Below, in pieces: positions 34,635 to 43,990 of a stretch of DNA of 64,000 nt. A program made the translations under genes and the position numbers. Each line of letters begins with the position of its first letter. The first letter of the stretch is position 1. Source of the DNA: an uncultured Algibacter sp. (GTDB lineage: Bacteria > Bacteroidota > Bacteroidia > Flavobacteriales > Flavobacteriaceae); the NCBI GenBank assembly GCA_937958265.1, contig CALGNX010000002.1:155694-219693 (forward strand), written 5' to 3'. Under the pieces are notes generated by a model. The model searched no databases. It saw only the letters and a list, made by a program, of their open reading frames with translations, and was not told the DNA's origin.

Positions 34635-35852
34635 ATGAAAAAATTAGCTTTTAGTATTTTCACCTTAGGCGCGCTTGTAACATCATGTTCTAATGACGAT
34701 GTGGCAGATGATATTGCAAACCAAATAATTTCAGAAACTACAGGTATTGATATTACGGGAGTTGATGTGCCTAACTCTTACAGTTTTATGAGAAATGGAA
34801 CATCATCGGTAAGTTTTTCTGGCCAAACAACACGTTTAAATCAGGTAGCAGAACTTGGTAAGATTATAAACTCCGAAACTTCTACATTAATGGTTTTAGA
34901 GAATAATTTTAAAAATGGAGAAGGTTTTTCAAACGCATCTTTAAACGGTACAGGAAAACAAATTAGAAATAAAGTAGCCAATTCGCTAGGGTTATTTAGT
35001 AAGGGTACATCAAATAATGCCGATGCTATAAAAATGGTTTTTGATAGTTATATTACAAACTTTATAAATGATGTGCAAGAACCTATAAGTAACGGTGTAA
35101 TTGCTACAAAAGGTAATCCTGGAATAGCAGATGGTAAAAGAAATGTAAATAGTAAAGGTTTACAATATAATCAAGCATTATTAAAATCATTAATCGGGGC
35201 TTTAGTTATTGATCAAGTTTCTAACCATTATTTTAATCGGTTAGATGATGATAATTTTGATGGTAGTAATAGTTTTCGTTTAGAAAATAATGACGGTATT
35301 TTAGATGATTCTGATAATTATACAGTTATGGAACACCACTGGGATGAAGCTTATGGTTATGTTTATGGTGTTGCAGCAAGTGATGATGAATTATTACAAA
35401 AATATATTAATAGAGTAGAACTTGATGATGATTTTAAGGGCACCGCGCAAACCATTGTAGATGCTTTTATTATAGGTAGAGCTGCTATTGTTGCTAAAAA
35501 ATATGACGTTAGGGATGCGGCAATTGCTGTTATAAGAGCAGAGTTGGGTAAAATAATAGGTATAAGAGCTGTATATTATTTACAACAAGCAAAATTTAAG
35601 CTAGCGGAAAGGGAAAAAGCATTTCATGATTTAGGTGAGGGATATGGCTTTATTTATTCTTTACAGTTTGTAACTTCCGATGGTAAAACACCACTATTCA
35701 ATCAAACAGAGGTTGCAAGTTTTATAAACGATTTAGAGGTAGGAGATGGTTTTTGGGATATTACACCAGAAAAATTAGATGATATGTCTAACGCTATTGC
35801 AGCTAAATTTAGTTTTAGTGTCGCACAGGCGGCCACTTTAGATGGCGTTTAA
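34635..35852 (+). CDS. DUF4856 lipoprotein of the iron uptake cluster
   Basis: A 405-residue lipoprotein (LVTSC, Cys18). The body resembles DUF4856: VPNSYSFMRNGTSSVSFSGQ near the start, HHWDEAYGYVYG in the middle, YYLQQAKFKL later. The family is found next to imelysins and TonB receptors and is thought to be surface-exposed, but its function is unknown. The start follows the promoter at 34555-34586, so the 34584 start is rejected. It is 74 bases upstream of the imelysin gene and is the first gene of a cluster with a candidate metal-responsive operator. Confidence 0.82.
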   Translation: MKKLAFSIFTLGALVTSCSNDDVADDIANQIISETTGIDITGVDVPNSYSFMRNGTSSVSFSGQTTRLNQVAELGKIINSETSTLMVLENNFKNGEGFSNASLNGTGKQIRNKVANSLGLFSKGTSNNADAIKMVFDSYITNFINDVQEPISNGVIATKGNPGIADGKRNVNSKGLQYNQALLKSLIGALVIDQVSNHYFNRLDDDNFDGSNSFRLENNDGILDDSDNYTVMEHHWDEAYGYVYGVAASDDELLQKYINRVELDDDFKGTAQTIVDAFIIGRAAIVAKKYDVRDAAIAVIRAELGKIIGIRAVYYLQQAKFKLAEREKAFHDLGEGYGFIYSLQFVTSDGKTPLFNQTEVASFINDLEVGDGFWDITPEKLDDMSNAIAAKFSFSVAQAATLDGV

Positions 35853-35926
35853 AAATAATTACTAAATAAATGTTGCTAAAAGAGATTCTTCCTTTAGCGG
35901 AAATCAATAACAAATAAAAACAATTT

Positions 35927-37120
35927 ATGAAAAAGATAGTATTTATATTTTGCTTATTTGCATTAATAATTTCATGTAGCGAGAGCGATGATTCAGGTGA
36001 AATTACCGGAGGCGGTGCCGGAGCAGAAAATGCTTTTAATAGAAAAGCATTATTATCCAATTGGGTAAACAATTATATAAAACCAGCTTTTAGTAATTTT
36101 GATGCTAAGTTAGCAGCATTAAAAACAAGTCAAATTCAGTTTACTACAACACCAACAGTTAGTAACTTAGAAATACTTCAAAATGACTTATTTGAAGCTC
36201 AAAAAGCATGGCAGCATGTTGCTATGTTTGAGTTTGGCAAAGCAGAAGAATTAAATTATAGGTCTTTTATGAACTCGTACCCTGTAGATTTTAAGACTAC
36301 AGCAGATGATTCTCAAGAAGATGATAACACGATTTCTAAAAATTTAGAAGCTAAAACGTTACCAATTGCCGATATTAACTTTAATTTAGATAAAAGAAAT
36401 AACGAGCAAGGTTTTCCAACTGTAGATTATATGGTTAATGGCTTAGCTACTACCAATACAGAGATTGTTGCATTTTACACCACATATAACTTACAACAAA
36501 ATTATAAAGACTATTTAGGTAGAATAGTAGATAGAATGGTAAGTTTAACAAATGCAGTGGTAGCAGATTGGGAAACCAATGGCGATGCTGTTATTAATAA
36601 TGATGGCTCGTCTGATGCGGCTTCGTTTGATAAGCTAGCTAACGATTTTGTTAACTATACAGAACGTGCATTTAGAGAAAACAAAATAGCAACACCTTCG
36701 GGTAAGCGAAATGGTGTTAAAAAACCTGAGAATGTAGAGTCTTTTTACAGTTCAGAAAATTCTAAAACGCTTTTTTTAGAGGCTTATAAAAGCATTAAAG
36801 CAATGTATTATGGGAAATCATATAACGGTAACAATGAAGGACAGGGCATTGATGATTATTTGAATTTTCTTGAAACTACAGTTTTTGATACAGAAGCGAG
36901 GCAAACAAAACCTATGAATGTTTTTGTTGCCGAACGATTTGCTGCTATTGATGCTATTGTCGCATCGTTAAATAGCGATTTTACTATACAAATAGAAACC
37001 AATAATTTAGATTTGTTGGAAACATTTAATAAAATACAACAGTTTGTAACACTTTACAAAACAAATATTATTTCTGCCTTGGATGTTAGAATAGACTTTG
37101 CAGATAGTGATGGCGATTAA
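35927..37120 (+). CDS. Imelysin-like lipoprotein
   Basis: A 397-residue lipoprotein (LIISC, Cys17) of the imelysin/IrpA peptidase-like family linked to iron uptake. Features are LFEAQKAWQHVAMFEFG (residues ~85-100), GFPTVDYMVNG (~165) and ERFAAIDAIVASLNSDF near the end. The GxHxxE motif of canonical imelysins is not seen; this clade has GFPxxDY instead. It sits between the DUF4856 gene and the HTTM gene and is probably in the same operon. Its role may be binding of iron or haem at the cell surface. Confidence 0.83.
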   Translation: MKKIVFIFCLFALIISCSESDDSGEITGGGAGAENAFNRKALLSNWVNNYIKPAFSNFDAKLAALKTSQIQFTTTPTVSNLEILQNDLFEAQKAWQHVAMFEFGKAEELNYRSFMNSYPVDFKTTADDSQEDDNTISKNLEAKTLPIADINFNLDKRNNEQGFPTVDYMVNGLATTNTEIVAFYTTYNLQQNYKDYLGRIVDRMVSLTNAVVADWETNGDAVINNDGSSDAASFDKLANDFVNYTERAFRENKIATPSGKRNGVKKPENVESFYSSENSKTLFLEAYKSIKAMYYGKSYNGNNEGQGIDDYLNFLETTVFDTEARQTKPMNVFVAERFAAIDAIVASLNSDFTIQIETNNLDLLETFNKIQQFVTLYKTNIISALDVRIDFADSDGD

Positions 37121-37135
37121 CTAGTAGGTATTTGA

Positions 37136-38497
37136 ATGATTAAAGCTATTAAATATTACATAAGGGATAATAAAAAAGAAGCTAGTACACTAGCTTCTTT
37201 TCGTATTCTATTTGGTATATTAATGTTAATAAGTCTAATTCGCTTTATAAGCATGGGTTGGGTTGAAGAATTTTATATTACCCCAAAATTTCATTTTAAA
37301 TATTACGGCTTCGAGTGGATTAAAACTTTAGGGATATACACATATATATTATTTGCACTTGCACTTGTAGCATGCATAGGTATTATTTTGGGGTATAAAT
37401 ATAAGTTAGCTATGCTCCTTTTTTTTTTAAGCTTTACATACATTGAACTTATTGATAAAACAACGTATTTAAACCATTATTACTTTGTAAGTATTCTTAG
37501 TTTGTTACTTTATTTTTTACCGTTACATGCTACTTTTTCGTTGGATAGTTATTTAAAAAAGAAAAGTTATAGTTACGTTCCCGCATGGACGGTAGATAGT
37601 ATAAAACTAGTTTTAGGTATTGTTTACGTATATGCAGGGTTAGCCAAGTTAAATTCAGACTGGTTGCTTAGAGCTATGCCTCTAAAAATATGGCTTTCGG
37701 CTAAAACCGAATTATTATTACTAGGACCTTTAATGAACCAAAATTGGTTTCATTATGCCATGAGTTGGAGCGGTGCTTTATACGATTTAACTATCCCTTT
37801 TCTATTATTGTTTAAAAAAACAAGGTCGTTTGCATTTATATTCGTTGTTGTTTTTCATATTCTAACAAGGGTACTTTTTAATATAGGTATGTTTCCATAT
37901 ATCATGATTGTGGCAACACTTATATTTTTCGATGCTACCCTACATAATAAAATTTTAAGTTTTATTAAAAAGGTATTTAAATTAAAAATGGTATCGCTTA
38001 GTAATGTTCAGGAAAACTACAATAGCAATAGCCTTAAATTTAAAGGTTTTATAATTTGCCTTTTTTTCATAGTTCAGCTATTTTTGCCCTTTAGAAATTG
38101 GCTTTATCCTGGAGAATTATTTTGGCACGAGCAAGGTTACAGGTTTTCTTGGCGTGTTATGCTAATGGAAAAATCAGGGTACACAAATTTTATAATTAAA
38201 AATGGTGTTTCAGGTTCATATTTTTATGTGAAAAATGAAGATTTTTTAACGCCATTTCAAATTAAGCAAATGAGTTTTCAACCAGATTTTATTTTGGAAT
38301 ATGCACATAAATTAGGTGATCATTTTAAAAGCCAAGGGCATAAAAACGTACAAGTATTCACAGAGAGTTATGTGGCTTTAAATGGTCGTTTAAATCAGCA
38401 GTTTATAAACCCCGCTGTCGATTTATATAAAGAGAAAAAAGGGTTTAAGCATAAAACATGGGTACTTCCCTTAAAGGATGAAATTAAAGGTTTATAG
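37136..38497 (+). CDS. HTTM domain membrane protein (gamma-carboxylase-like)
   Basis: A 453-residue protein with several transmembrane segments in its first 320 residues, then a soluble tail. It belongs to the HTTM family, homologous to vitamin K-dependent gamma-glutamyl carboxylase. FRILFGILMLISLIRF, YFLPLHATFSLDS, AGLAKLNSDWLLRAMPLK and LFWHEQGYRFSWRVMLMEKS are typical. It may modify a partner protein, but the reaction in bacteria is unproven. It lies 15 bases after imelysin and overlaps the TonB receptor by 20 bases, so it is in the iron operon. Confidence 0.85.
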   Translation: MIKAIKYYIRDNKKEASTLASFRILFGILMLISLIRFISMGWVEEFYITPKFHFKYYGFEWIKTLGIYTYILFALALVACIGIILGYKYKLAMLLFFLSFTYIELIDKTTYLNHYYFVSILSLLLYFLPLHATFSLDSYLKKKSYSYVPAWTVDSIKLVLGIVYVYAGLAKLNSDWLLRAMPLKIWLSAKTELLLLGPLMNQNWFHYAMSWSGALYDLTIPFLLLFKKTRSFAFIFVVVFHILTRVLFNIGMFPYIMIVATLIFFDATLHNKILSFIKKVFKLKMVSLSNVQENYNSNSLKFKGFIICLFFIVQLFLPFRNWLYPGELFWHEQGYRFSWRVMLMEKSGYTNFIIKNGVSGSYFYVKNEDFLTPFQIKQMSFQPDFILEYAHKLGDHFKSQGHKNVQVFTESYVALNGRLNQQFINPAVDLYKEKKGFKHKTWVLPLKDEIKGL

Positions 38498-40910
38498 TAT
38501 CATTTTATTTTTATTTGTACTAACTAAGGGTGTTGCCCAAGACATTACATTTAAGGTATATAGCTTTAAAAATCAGCTACCAATAGCAAATGTTAAGGTA
38601 ATAACCTCTAAAAGTGACGTATTAGGTTTCACAAATAGCAAGGGTGTATTAAGTGTTACTTTAAAGAATAGTAAATCACAAATAATTTTTTTAAACGAAA
38701 ATTATAAAATTTTAGAAATCGATGTTGATACAAAAATAAAACCTGTTGTAGCTGTCTATCTCGAATCTTTAGGAGAGGTAATTTCCGAGGTAGTTATTAG
38801 AGCTATAAAAAAACAAAATTATGCGGTTACTGTATTAGAACCCGTTAAAGGCACACATATTTATGCCGGAAAAAAATCTGAAGTTGTAAATTTAGATTTG
38901 ATCGATGGTAATAAAGCATCCAATAATGCGCGTCAAATTTTTTCAAAAGTTGTTGGATTAAATATTTATGAAGCTAACGATGGTGGTTTGCAACTTAATA
39001 TTGGTGGGCGTGGTTTGGATCCAAACCGTACAGCAAATTTTAATACACGCCAAAACGATTATGATATTAGTGCCGATGTTTTGGGATATCCAGAAAGTTA
39101 TTACACACCAGCAACCGAGGGGTTATCTCAAATACAGGTAATAAGAGGTGCTGCATCTTTACAATATGGTACGCAATTTGGCGGTTTAATTAATTTTGTT
39201 ACCAGAAAACCAAGTAGCGAACCAATTGAGTTTACTACCAGAAACACGGTATCCTCTTTTAACAGTTACTCAAACTTCACATCCATTGGCGGGACTTTAG
39301 GTAAGTTTTCTTACTATACTTATTACAACGGTAAAACAGGCGACGGTTTTAGGCCAAATTCAGAATACGATTCCGATAATATATTCACACATTTAAATTA
39401 TCAATTTAATCAAAAAACAAATCTTGCTTTTGAGTATACGTATTTTGATTATTTGGCGCATCAACCAGGTGGTTTATCAGACGTTCAATTTTTAGAAGAC
39501 CCCAAACAAAGCTACTTTTCAAGAAATTGGTTTGATGTTAATTGGAATTTGTTCAACCTAAAGCTAAACCATGAATTTAATAATAAAAATAAAATAACAC
39601 TAAGTGTTTTCGCGTTGGAAGCCGCAAGAAAGGCTGTAGGTTATAGAGGTGTTCCTGGAGCCGATAACCCGAGAATTTTTAATGTAAACGGCGATGCTAT
39701 AAACGAATTTGGTGAGTTTGAATTTCAGAGAGATTTATTAGTCGATACATTTAGTAATTGGGGTGCAGAAGCACGGTTTTTATCAAACTATAAAATTGGA
39801 AATCAAGACGCTTACTTGCTATTAGGGGCAAAGGTTTATAATGCAGATAATAGTGCAAGGCAAGGTGCAGGAAGCAAAAACACAGATGCAGATTTTAATT
39901 TTATAGAAGCAGCACAATATCCAAATCAAAATAATTTTGATTTCCCAAATTTTAATACCTCGCTATTTGGCGAGCACATATTTAATCTAAGCAGCGATTT
40001 AAGTATTACACCAGGTTTTAGGTTCGAGCATATAAATACACAATCGAAGGGGCAATTTTACGTAGCTAACACAGATGCTTTTATACCAGATAATAATGCA
40101 TTTATAAGAAACTTCATCCTGTTAGGCGTAGGCTTAAGTTATAAACCTAAAACGTATTTCGAGTTATACAGTAATGCTTCGCAAAATTATAGATCGGTAA
40201 CATTTTCTAACATAAGAACTGTAAATCCTTCATTTATTATTGATCCGGATATTACGGATGAGGAAGGTTATACTTTCGATTTTGGTGTTCGCGGAAAATA
40301 CAAAAAACATATTGCTTACGATGTGAACGTGTTTTCAATTTTATACGATAATCGCATTGGGCAGGTTTTAAATAACCGTGCACAATGGGTACGTAAAAAC
40401 ATAGGTACTGCTTTTATTTACGGCCTAGAATCTTTAGTGCAATGGAATATAAAAGAAACCTTTTTTAAACAAAACGAGCAATTAACATGCGATGTTTTTA
40501 GTAATTTATCCTTAACAGAATCTGAATATACAGATTCTGATGAAAATAATGTAGAAGGTAATCAGGTAGAATATATCCCTTCTATAAATTTAAGAACAGG
40601 CATTAATATAGGCTGGAAAAATTTACTTTTCGGCATGCAATACACTGCCATTGGCGAGCAATTTACAGACGTAACAAACTCACCATATAATCCCAGTAAC
40701 GCTACCGATGTTATAGGGGCCATACCAAACTACGACATTCTAGATGCATCCTTATCTTACACGTTCTCTAAAAATTTTAAACTAGAAACCGGATTAAATA
40801 ACGCGTTAGATAATAGTTATTTTACAAGAAGAGCAACAGGTTACCCAGGACCAGGAATAATACCATCTGCGCCAAGAAATTGGTATGCCACACTACAAAT
40901 TCAATTTTAA
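38478..40910 (+). CDS. TonB-dependent receptor, FecA-like
   Basis: An 810-residue outer-membrane receptor. A signal peptide (about 1-20, GVAQ) is followed by a carboxypeptidase-like regulatory domain (about 25-95), a plug domain (DGNKASNNARQIFSKVVGL, then IGGRGLDPNRT and QVIRGAASLQYGTQFGGLI) and a beta-barrel ending in a short aromatic strand (WYATLQIQF). The plug and barrel resemble FecA-type siderophore receptors. The gene overlaps the HTTM gene by 20 bases and is followed within 11 bases by the haem-binding domain protein. Iron or haem is the likely ligand; siderophore specificity cannot be told. Confidence 0.9.
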   Translation: MKLKVYSIILFLFVLTKGVAQDITFKVYSFKNQLPIANVKVITSKSDVLGFTNSKGVLSVTLKNSKSQIIFLNENYKILEIDVDTKIKPVVAVYLESLGEVISEVVIRAIKKQNYAVTVLEPVKGTHIYAGKKSEVVNLDLIDGNKASNNARQIFSKVVGLNIYEANDGGLQLNIGGRGLDPNRTANFNTRQNDYDISADVLGYPESYYTPATEGLSQIQVIRGAASLQYGTQFGGLINFVTRKPSSEPIEFTTRNTVSSFNSYSNFTSIGGTLGKFSYYTYYNGKTGDGFRPNSEYDSDNIFTHLNYQFNQKTNLAFEYTYFDYLAHQPGGLSDVQFLEDPKQSYFSRNWFDVNWNLFNLKLNHEFNNKNKITLSVFALEAARKAVGYRGVPGADNPRIFNVNGDAINEFGEFEFQRDLLVDTFSNWGAEARFLSNYKIGNQDAYLLLGAKVYNADNSARQGAGSKNTDADFNFIEAAQYPNQNNFDFPNFNTSLFGEHIFNLSSDLSITPGFRFEHINTQSKGQFYVANTDAFIPDNNAFIRNFILLGVGLSYKPKTYFELYSNASQNYRSVTFSNIRTVNPSFIIDPDITDEEGYTFDFGVRGKYKKHIAYDVNVFSILYDNRIGQVLNNRAQWVRKNIGTAFIYGLESLVQWNIKETFFKQNEQLTCDVFSNLSLTESEYTDSDENNVEGNQVEYIPSINLRTGINIGWKNLLFGMQYTAIGEQFTDVTNSPYNPSNATDVIGAIPNYDILDASLSYTFSKNFKLETGLNNALDNSYFTRRATGYPGPGIIPSAPRNWYATLQIQF

Positions 40911-40921
40911 AAAATACCACC

Positions 40922-41371
40922 ATGAAAATAATAAAAAAAATAGCTATTGTATTATTAATAGCATTAGTAGGTATCCAGTTTTATAGACCAGAAAAAAATA
41001 ATGCAGAGTACAGGGATGTTTTGGCTTTTGAAAAGGAAACTAATGTAGATGATGAAATAGCAGTTGTTTTAAAAAATAACTGCTACAATTGCCATAGTAA
41101 TAAAACCACATACCCGTGGTATGCAGAGATTGCACCAGTCTCATTTTTTTTAAGTTCACATGTTAATGATGGCAATCGGCATTTTAATGTCTCTAAATGG
41201 GAATCGTACTCTAATAAAAAGAAAGACCATAAGCTAGATGAGCTTATTGAAGAAGTAGAAGAAGGTGAAATGCCTTTAAAGTCTTACACAATAATTCATG
41301 GCGCACTAACAAAAAAAGAAAAAGAAGCCTTATTAAATTGGGCAAAAACAGCAAGACAAAACTATAAATAA
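40922..41371 (+). CDS. Haem-binding domain protein (cytochrome c-like CxxCH)
   Basis: A 149-residue protein with an N-terminal membrane anchor (IIKKIAIVLLIALVGIQF). A c-type haem site CYNCHS lies at about residue 57 and is followed by YPWYAEIAPVSFFLSSHVNDG, as in the Haem_bd domain. The ATG at 40922 is preferred over an upstream start inside the receptor gene, since it puts the membrane anchor at the N-terminus. It lies 11 bases after the TonB receptor and closes the iron cluster. It may be a periplasmic haem-dependent redox protein aiding iron release. Confidence 0.82.
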   Translation: MKIIKKIAIVLLIALVGIQFYRPEKNNAEYRDVLAFEKETNVDDEIAVVLKNNCYNCHSNKTTYPWYAEIAPVSFFLSSHVNDGNRHFNVSKWESYSNKKKDHKLDELIEEVEEGEMPLKSYTIIHGALTKKEKEALLNWAKTARQNYK

Positions 41372-41459
41372 GAGGAAATAATTTTAAAATGTAATTTAAT
41401 ATTATTCATATCTTAACATTAAATTACACTTCTATATCATATAAAAATCGTACATTCGC

Positions 41460-41482
41460 TTGCAATTAAAAACTAATTGCAA
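41460..41482 (+). promoter_or_regulatory. Inverted repeat before the guaB start
   Basis: TTGCAATTA and TAATTGCAA form a perfect 9-bp inverted repeat around AAAAC. It ends 1 base before the ATG at 41484. TACATTCG at 41452-41459, one mismatch from TAnnTTTG, directly precedes it, so the repeat lies in the first transcribed bases and could act as an operator or an mRNA stem. Confidence 0.45.
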
Positions 41483-41483
41483 C

Positions 41484-42956
41484 ATGACCGCACACGAAAA
41501 CAAAATACTCGGAGAAGGACTTACTTACGACGATGTTTTATTGGTTCCAGCTTTTTCTGATGTACTTCCAAGAGAGGTAAATATTCAAACAAAATTTACA
41601 CGTAACATAACCATAAATGTGCCTATTATTTCGGCTGCTATGGACACGGTTACAGAAAGTAAAATGGCTATAGCCATGGCGCAAGAAGGCGGTATTGGTG
41701 TACTGCACAAAAACATGTCTATCGAGGCTCAAGCACAAAAGGTAAAGCGTGTAAAACGAGCCGAAAGCGGTATGATAATCGATCCGGTAACCCTACCATT
41801 AACAGCCAAAGTAAAGCATGCAAAAAAGTACATGGCAGAATACGGCATTGGTGGTATTCCTATTGTTGATGAAGCAGGCGTTTTAAAAGGCATAGTTACC
41901 AATCGAGATTTAAGATTTGAGCACGATAACAAGTTAGCAATAACAGAAGTGATGACAAGTGAAAACTTGGTTACAGCAGCCGTTGGAACGTCCTTACAAG
42001 ATGCAGAAAAAATATTGCAACAACATAAAATTGAGAAACTATTAATAGTAGATGATAATTTTAAATTATCAGGATTAATAACCTTTAGAGATATTACAAA
42101 GGTTACTCAAAAACCAAACGCTAATAAAGATGAATTTGGTCGTTTACGCGTAGCCGCGGCCATTGGTGTAACAGCAGATGCGGTTAATCGCGCAGCGGCC
42201 TTGGTAAAAGAAGGTGTAGATGCCGTGGTTATCGATACAGCCCATGGGCATACTAAAGGCGTAGTAGCAGTACTTAAAGATATTAAAGCAAAATTTCCAA
42301 ATTTAGATGTTATTGTTGGAAATATAGCAACAGGCGCAGCCGCAAAATATTTAGTTGAAGCAGGTGCAGATGCCGTTAAAGTAGGTATTGGTCCAGGATC
42401 AATCTGTACTACACGTGTAGTAGCAGGCGTAGGTTTTCCTCAGTTTTCTGCAGTACTAGAGGTAGCAGCAGCCATTAAAGGCAGCGGTGTTCCTGTAATT
42501 GCAGATGGCGGTATTCGTTACACTGGTGATATCCCAAAAGCCATAGCAGCAGGTGCAGATACAGTTATGTTAGGCTCACTTTTAGCAGGAACTAAAGAAT
42601 CTCCAGGAGACACTATTATATACGAAGGCAGAAAATTTAAATCGTACCGCGGTATGGGATCTGTCGAGGCTATGAAAGAAGGAAGCAAGGACCGCTATTT
42701 TCAAGATGTAGAAGATGATATTAAAAAACTTGTACCAGAAGGTATTGTAGGGCGTGTACCATATAAAGGTGATTTGTTTGAAAGCATACACCAATTTATA
42801 GGTGGTTTACGTGCAGGAATGGGCTATTGTGGCGCAAAAGATGTTACCACTTTAAAGGAAATTGGACAGTTTGTTAAAATAACTTCCAGTGGTATTAACG
42901 AAAGTCATCCGCATGATGTAACAATAACTAACGAGTCTCCTAATTATTCTAGGTAA
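41484..42956 (+). CDS. guaB: IMP dehydrogenase
   Basis: A 490-residue enzyme converting IMP to XMP, the first step of GMP synthesis. [20 protein letters not shown] is at the start, tandem CBS domains span roughly 95-210, the catalytic Cys is in [13 protein letters not shown], and the flap has [12 protein letters not shown]. The ATG at 41484 gives [17 protein letters not shown]; a TTG eight codons upstream is rejected because it lies on the promoter-proximal inverted repeat. A terminator follows at 42981-43013. Confidence 0.96.
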   Translation: MTAHENKILGEGLTYDDVLLVPAFSDVLPREVNIQTKFTRNITINVPIISAAMDTVTESKMAIAMAQEGGIGVLHKNMSIEAQAQKVKRVKRAESGMIIDPVTLPLTAKVKHAKKYMAEYGIGGIPIVDEAGVLKGIVTNRDLRFEHDNKLAITEVMTSENLVTAAVGTSLQDAEKILQQHKIEKLLIVDDNFKLSGLITFRDITKVTQKPNANKDEFGRLRVAAAIGVTADAVNRAAALVKEGVDAVVIDTAHGHTKGVVAVLKDIKAKFPNLDVIVGNIATGAAAKYLVEAGADAVKVGIGPGSICTTRVVAGVGFPQFSAVLEVAAAIKGSGVPVIADGGIRYTGDIPKAIAAGADTVMLGSLLAGTKESPGDTIIYEGRKFKSYRGMGSVEAMKEGSKDRYFQDVEDDIKKLVPEGIVGRVPYKGDLFESIHQFIGGLRAGMGYCGAKDVTTLKEIGQFVKITSSGINESHPHDVTITNESPNYSR

Positions 42957-42980
42957 ACATACCCATTAATATTCAGCAAT

Positions 42981-43013
42981 AAAAAACTACATTTAACCAA
43001 TGTAGTTTTTTTT
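42981..43013 (+). terminator. Rho-independent terminator after guaB
   Basis: AAAAACTACATT pairs with AATGTAGTTTTT around TAACC and is followed by more T. It is a classic strong terminator. Confidence 0.9.
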
Positions 43014-43022
43014 GTGTTTATT

Positions 43023-43125
43023 TTGGCGTTACCCTAAAAAGGGTCAGGCTTTACGTTACAAGTCCGCGCTCCTCCTGCGTCGGGCTGTGGGCTTTTCTCT
43101 GCAATTCTTAACGCGAGCAACAAAT
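43023..43125. repeat. Dispersed ~100-bp repeat, copy 2
   Basis: It shares with 28583-28687 the ordered blocks GGCGTTACCC, TTTACGTT, CAAGTCCGCGC, GTCGGGCTGTGGGCTTT, CTGCAAT and TAACGC. It is GC-rich compared with its surroundings. A 61-codon frame running through it is an artefact. Confidence 0.75.
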
Positions 43126-43198
43126 AACATACATGTTTATAATAAGCGTATGTTAATTTCTAAATACTTTCAATTATTCTTCGTTAATGTGATTTAAA

Positions 43199-43291
43199 AA
43201 ATAAAACCATAGCCTTAGCTACGGTTTTATTTTGAAATAGAGGTGCGATAGAAACAACTTATTAGCCTTCTTTTAAACCTTAATTAGTATA
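43199..43291. repeat. Palindromic repeat family, half copy
   Basis: GCCTTAGCTACGGTTTTATT (from 43212) and the following bases up to CCTTCTTTTA are shared with 47804-47867 and, inverted, with the centre of the 19.6-kb copy. The left arm is missing. AAAACCATAGC with GCTACGGTTTT makes a local hairpin. Confidence 0.6.
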
Positions 43292-43298
43292 AGGTATA

Positions 43299-43333
43299 AA
43301 AAAAGTCGTCTATTTTTAAAATAGACGACTTTT
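43299..43333 (-). terminator. Terminator of the minus-strand lipoprotein gene
   Basis: AAAAGTCGTCTATTTT and AAAATAGACGACTTTT form a near-perfect stem, with a T-run on the minus strand. It ends the metal TonB-receptor operon. Confidence 0.85.
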
Positions 43334-43361
43334 AATATGCCAATTAAGCTTTAACTATATT

Positions 43362-43925
43362 CTAGTTAATAGTTACACCAGTAAAGGTAATATTAATATC
43401 TTCAGAACCACCTGTAGCAGAGCCAAATCCATTAGAGTCATCCACAGTTTCTGGCTCATGTATTAAAGATATTTGTAGGTTTCCAGTACTAGATTCACCA
43501 GCTATCCATGTTGTTTTTACGCCTAATTTATTTTCATCAGGTCCCATTTCATCATCATTATCGCGCGTCATAGTTAAGTTTATACCATTTACAGCATAAA
43601 CAAAAAAGTGCTCATCAGCCTCAGGGATAATGTCTTCATTTAAAACATCTTCATCTTCAGCAGCTAATCCAAGAGTTAAAGCATAAGTTGCTCCTGTAGT
43701 AAAGCTTCCCGTAACATTTTCTGTCGATTCGCCATCTTGACCATCTGGAGCAACACTAGATAATACAACAACATCTTCGGCATTAGCATTGTTGGTAAAC
43801 GTTAATGTAACATTTGTAATTAATTCTTCTTCAAGAACTTCTGTTGGGTTATCATCATCATCAGAACATGAAGTGAAAAGTGTTAAACATAAAAGTGCAC
43901 TAGCAAAAACTTTTGTAGTTTTCAT
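43362..43925 (-). CDS. Lipoprotein linked to a metal-type TonB receptor
   Basis: A 187-residue lipoprotein (LFTSC, Cys20) with an acidic start (DDDDNPTEVLEEE). It is beta-rich and repeats short strands (NVTLTFTNNAN, DINITFTGVTIN). Asp, Glu and a few His residues are plentiful. Proteins of this type accompany TonB receptors in Flavobacteriaceae; I do not know a function. The ATG at 43925 puts a lipoprotein signal at the N-terminus, while the start at 43985 would add 20 residues. It is the last gene of the operon. Confidence 0.75.
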   Translation of the reverse strand: MKTTKVFASALLCLTLFTSCSDDDDNPTEVLEEELITNVTLTFTNNANAEDVVVLSSVAPDGQDGESTENVTGSFTTGATYALTLGLAAEDEDVLNEDIIPEADEHFFVYAVNGINLTMTRDNDDEMGPDENKLGVKTTWIAGESSTGNLQISLIHEPETVDDSNGFGSATGGSEDINITFTGVTIN

Positions 43926-43990
43926 AAAATTTAAATTTAAATAATTAGTTTTCATTGTTTTAAAATTTTGTTTTTGTGTGTTCATTGTTT

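Larger units (their letters stand above)
42957..43361. other. Intergenic region packed with repeats and two terminators
   Basis: This 405-base gap between convergent genes holds the guaB terminator, a copy of the GC-rich repeat, a half copy of the palindromic repeat and the terminator of the minus-strand lipoprotein gene. All are listed separately. There is no real coding frame. Confidence 0.7.

Noticed and set aside
43012..43197. 61-codon frame on the plus strand
   Set aside because: It runs through the dispersed GC-rich repeat and the palindromic repeat, so it is an artefact.
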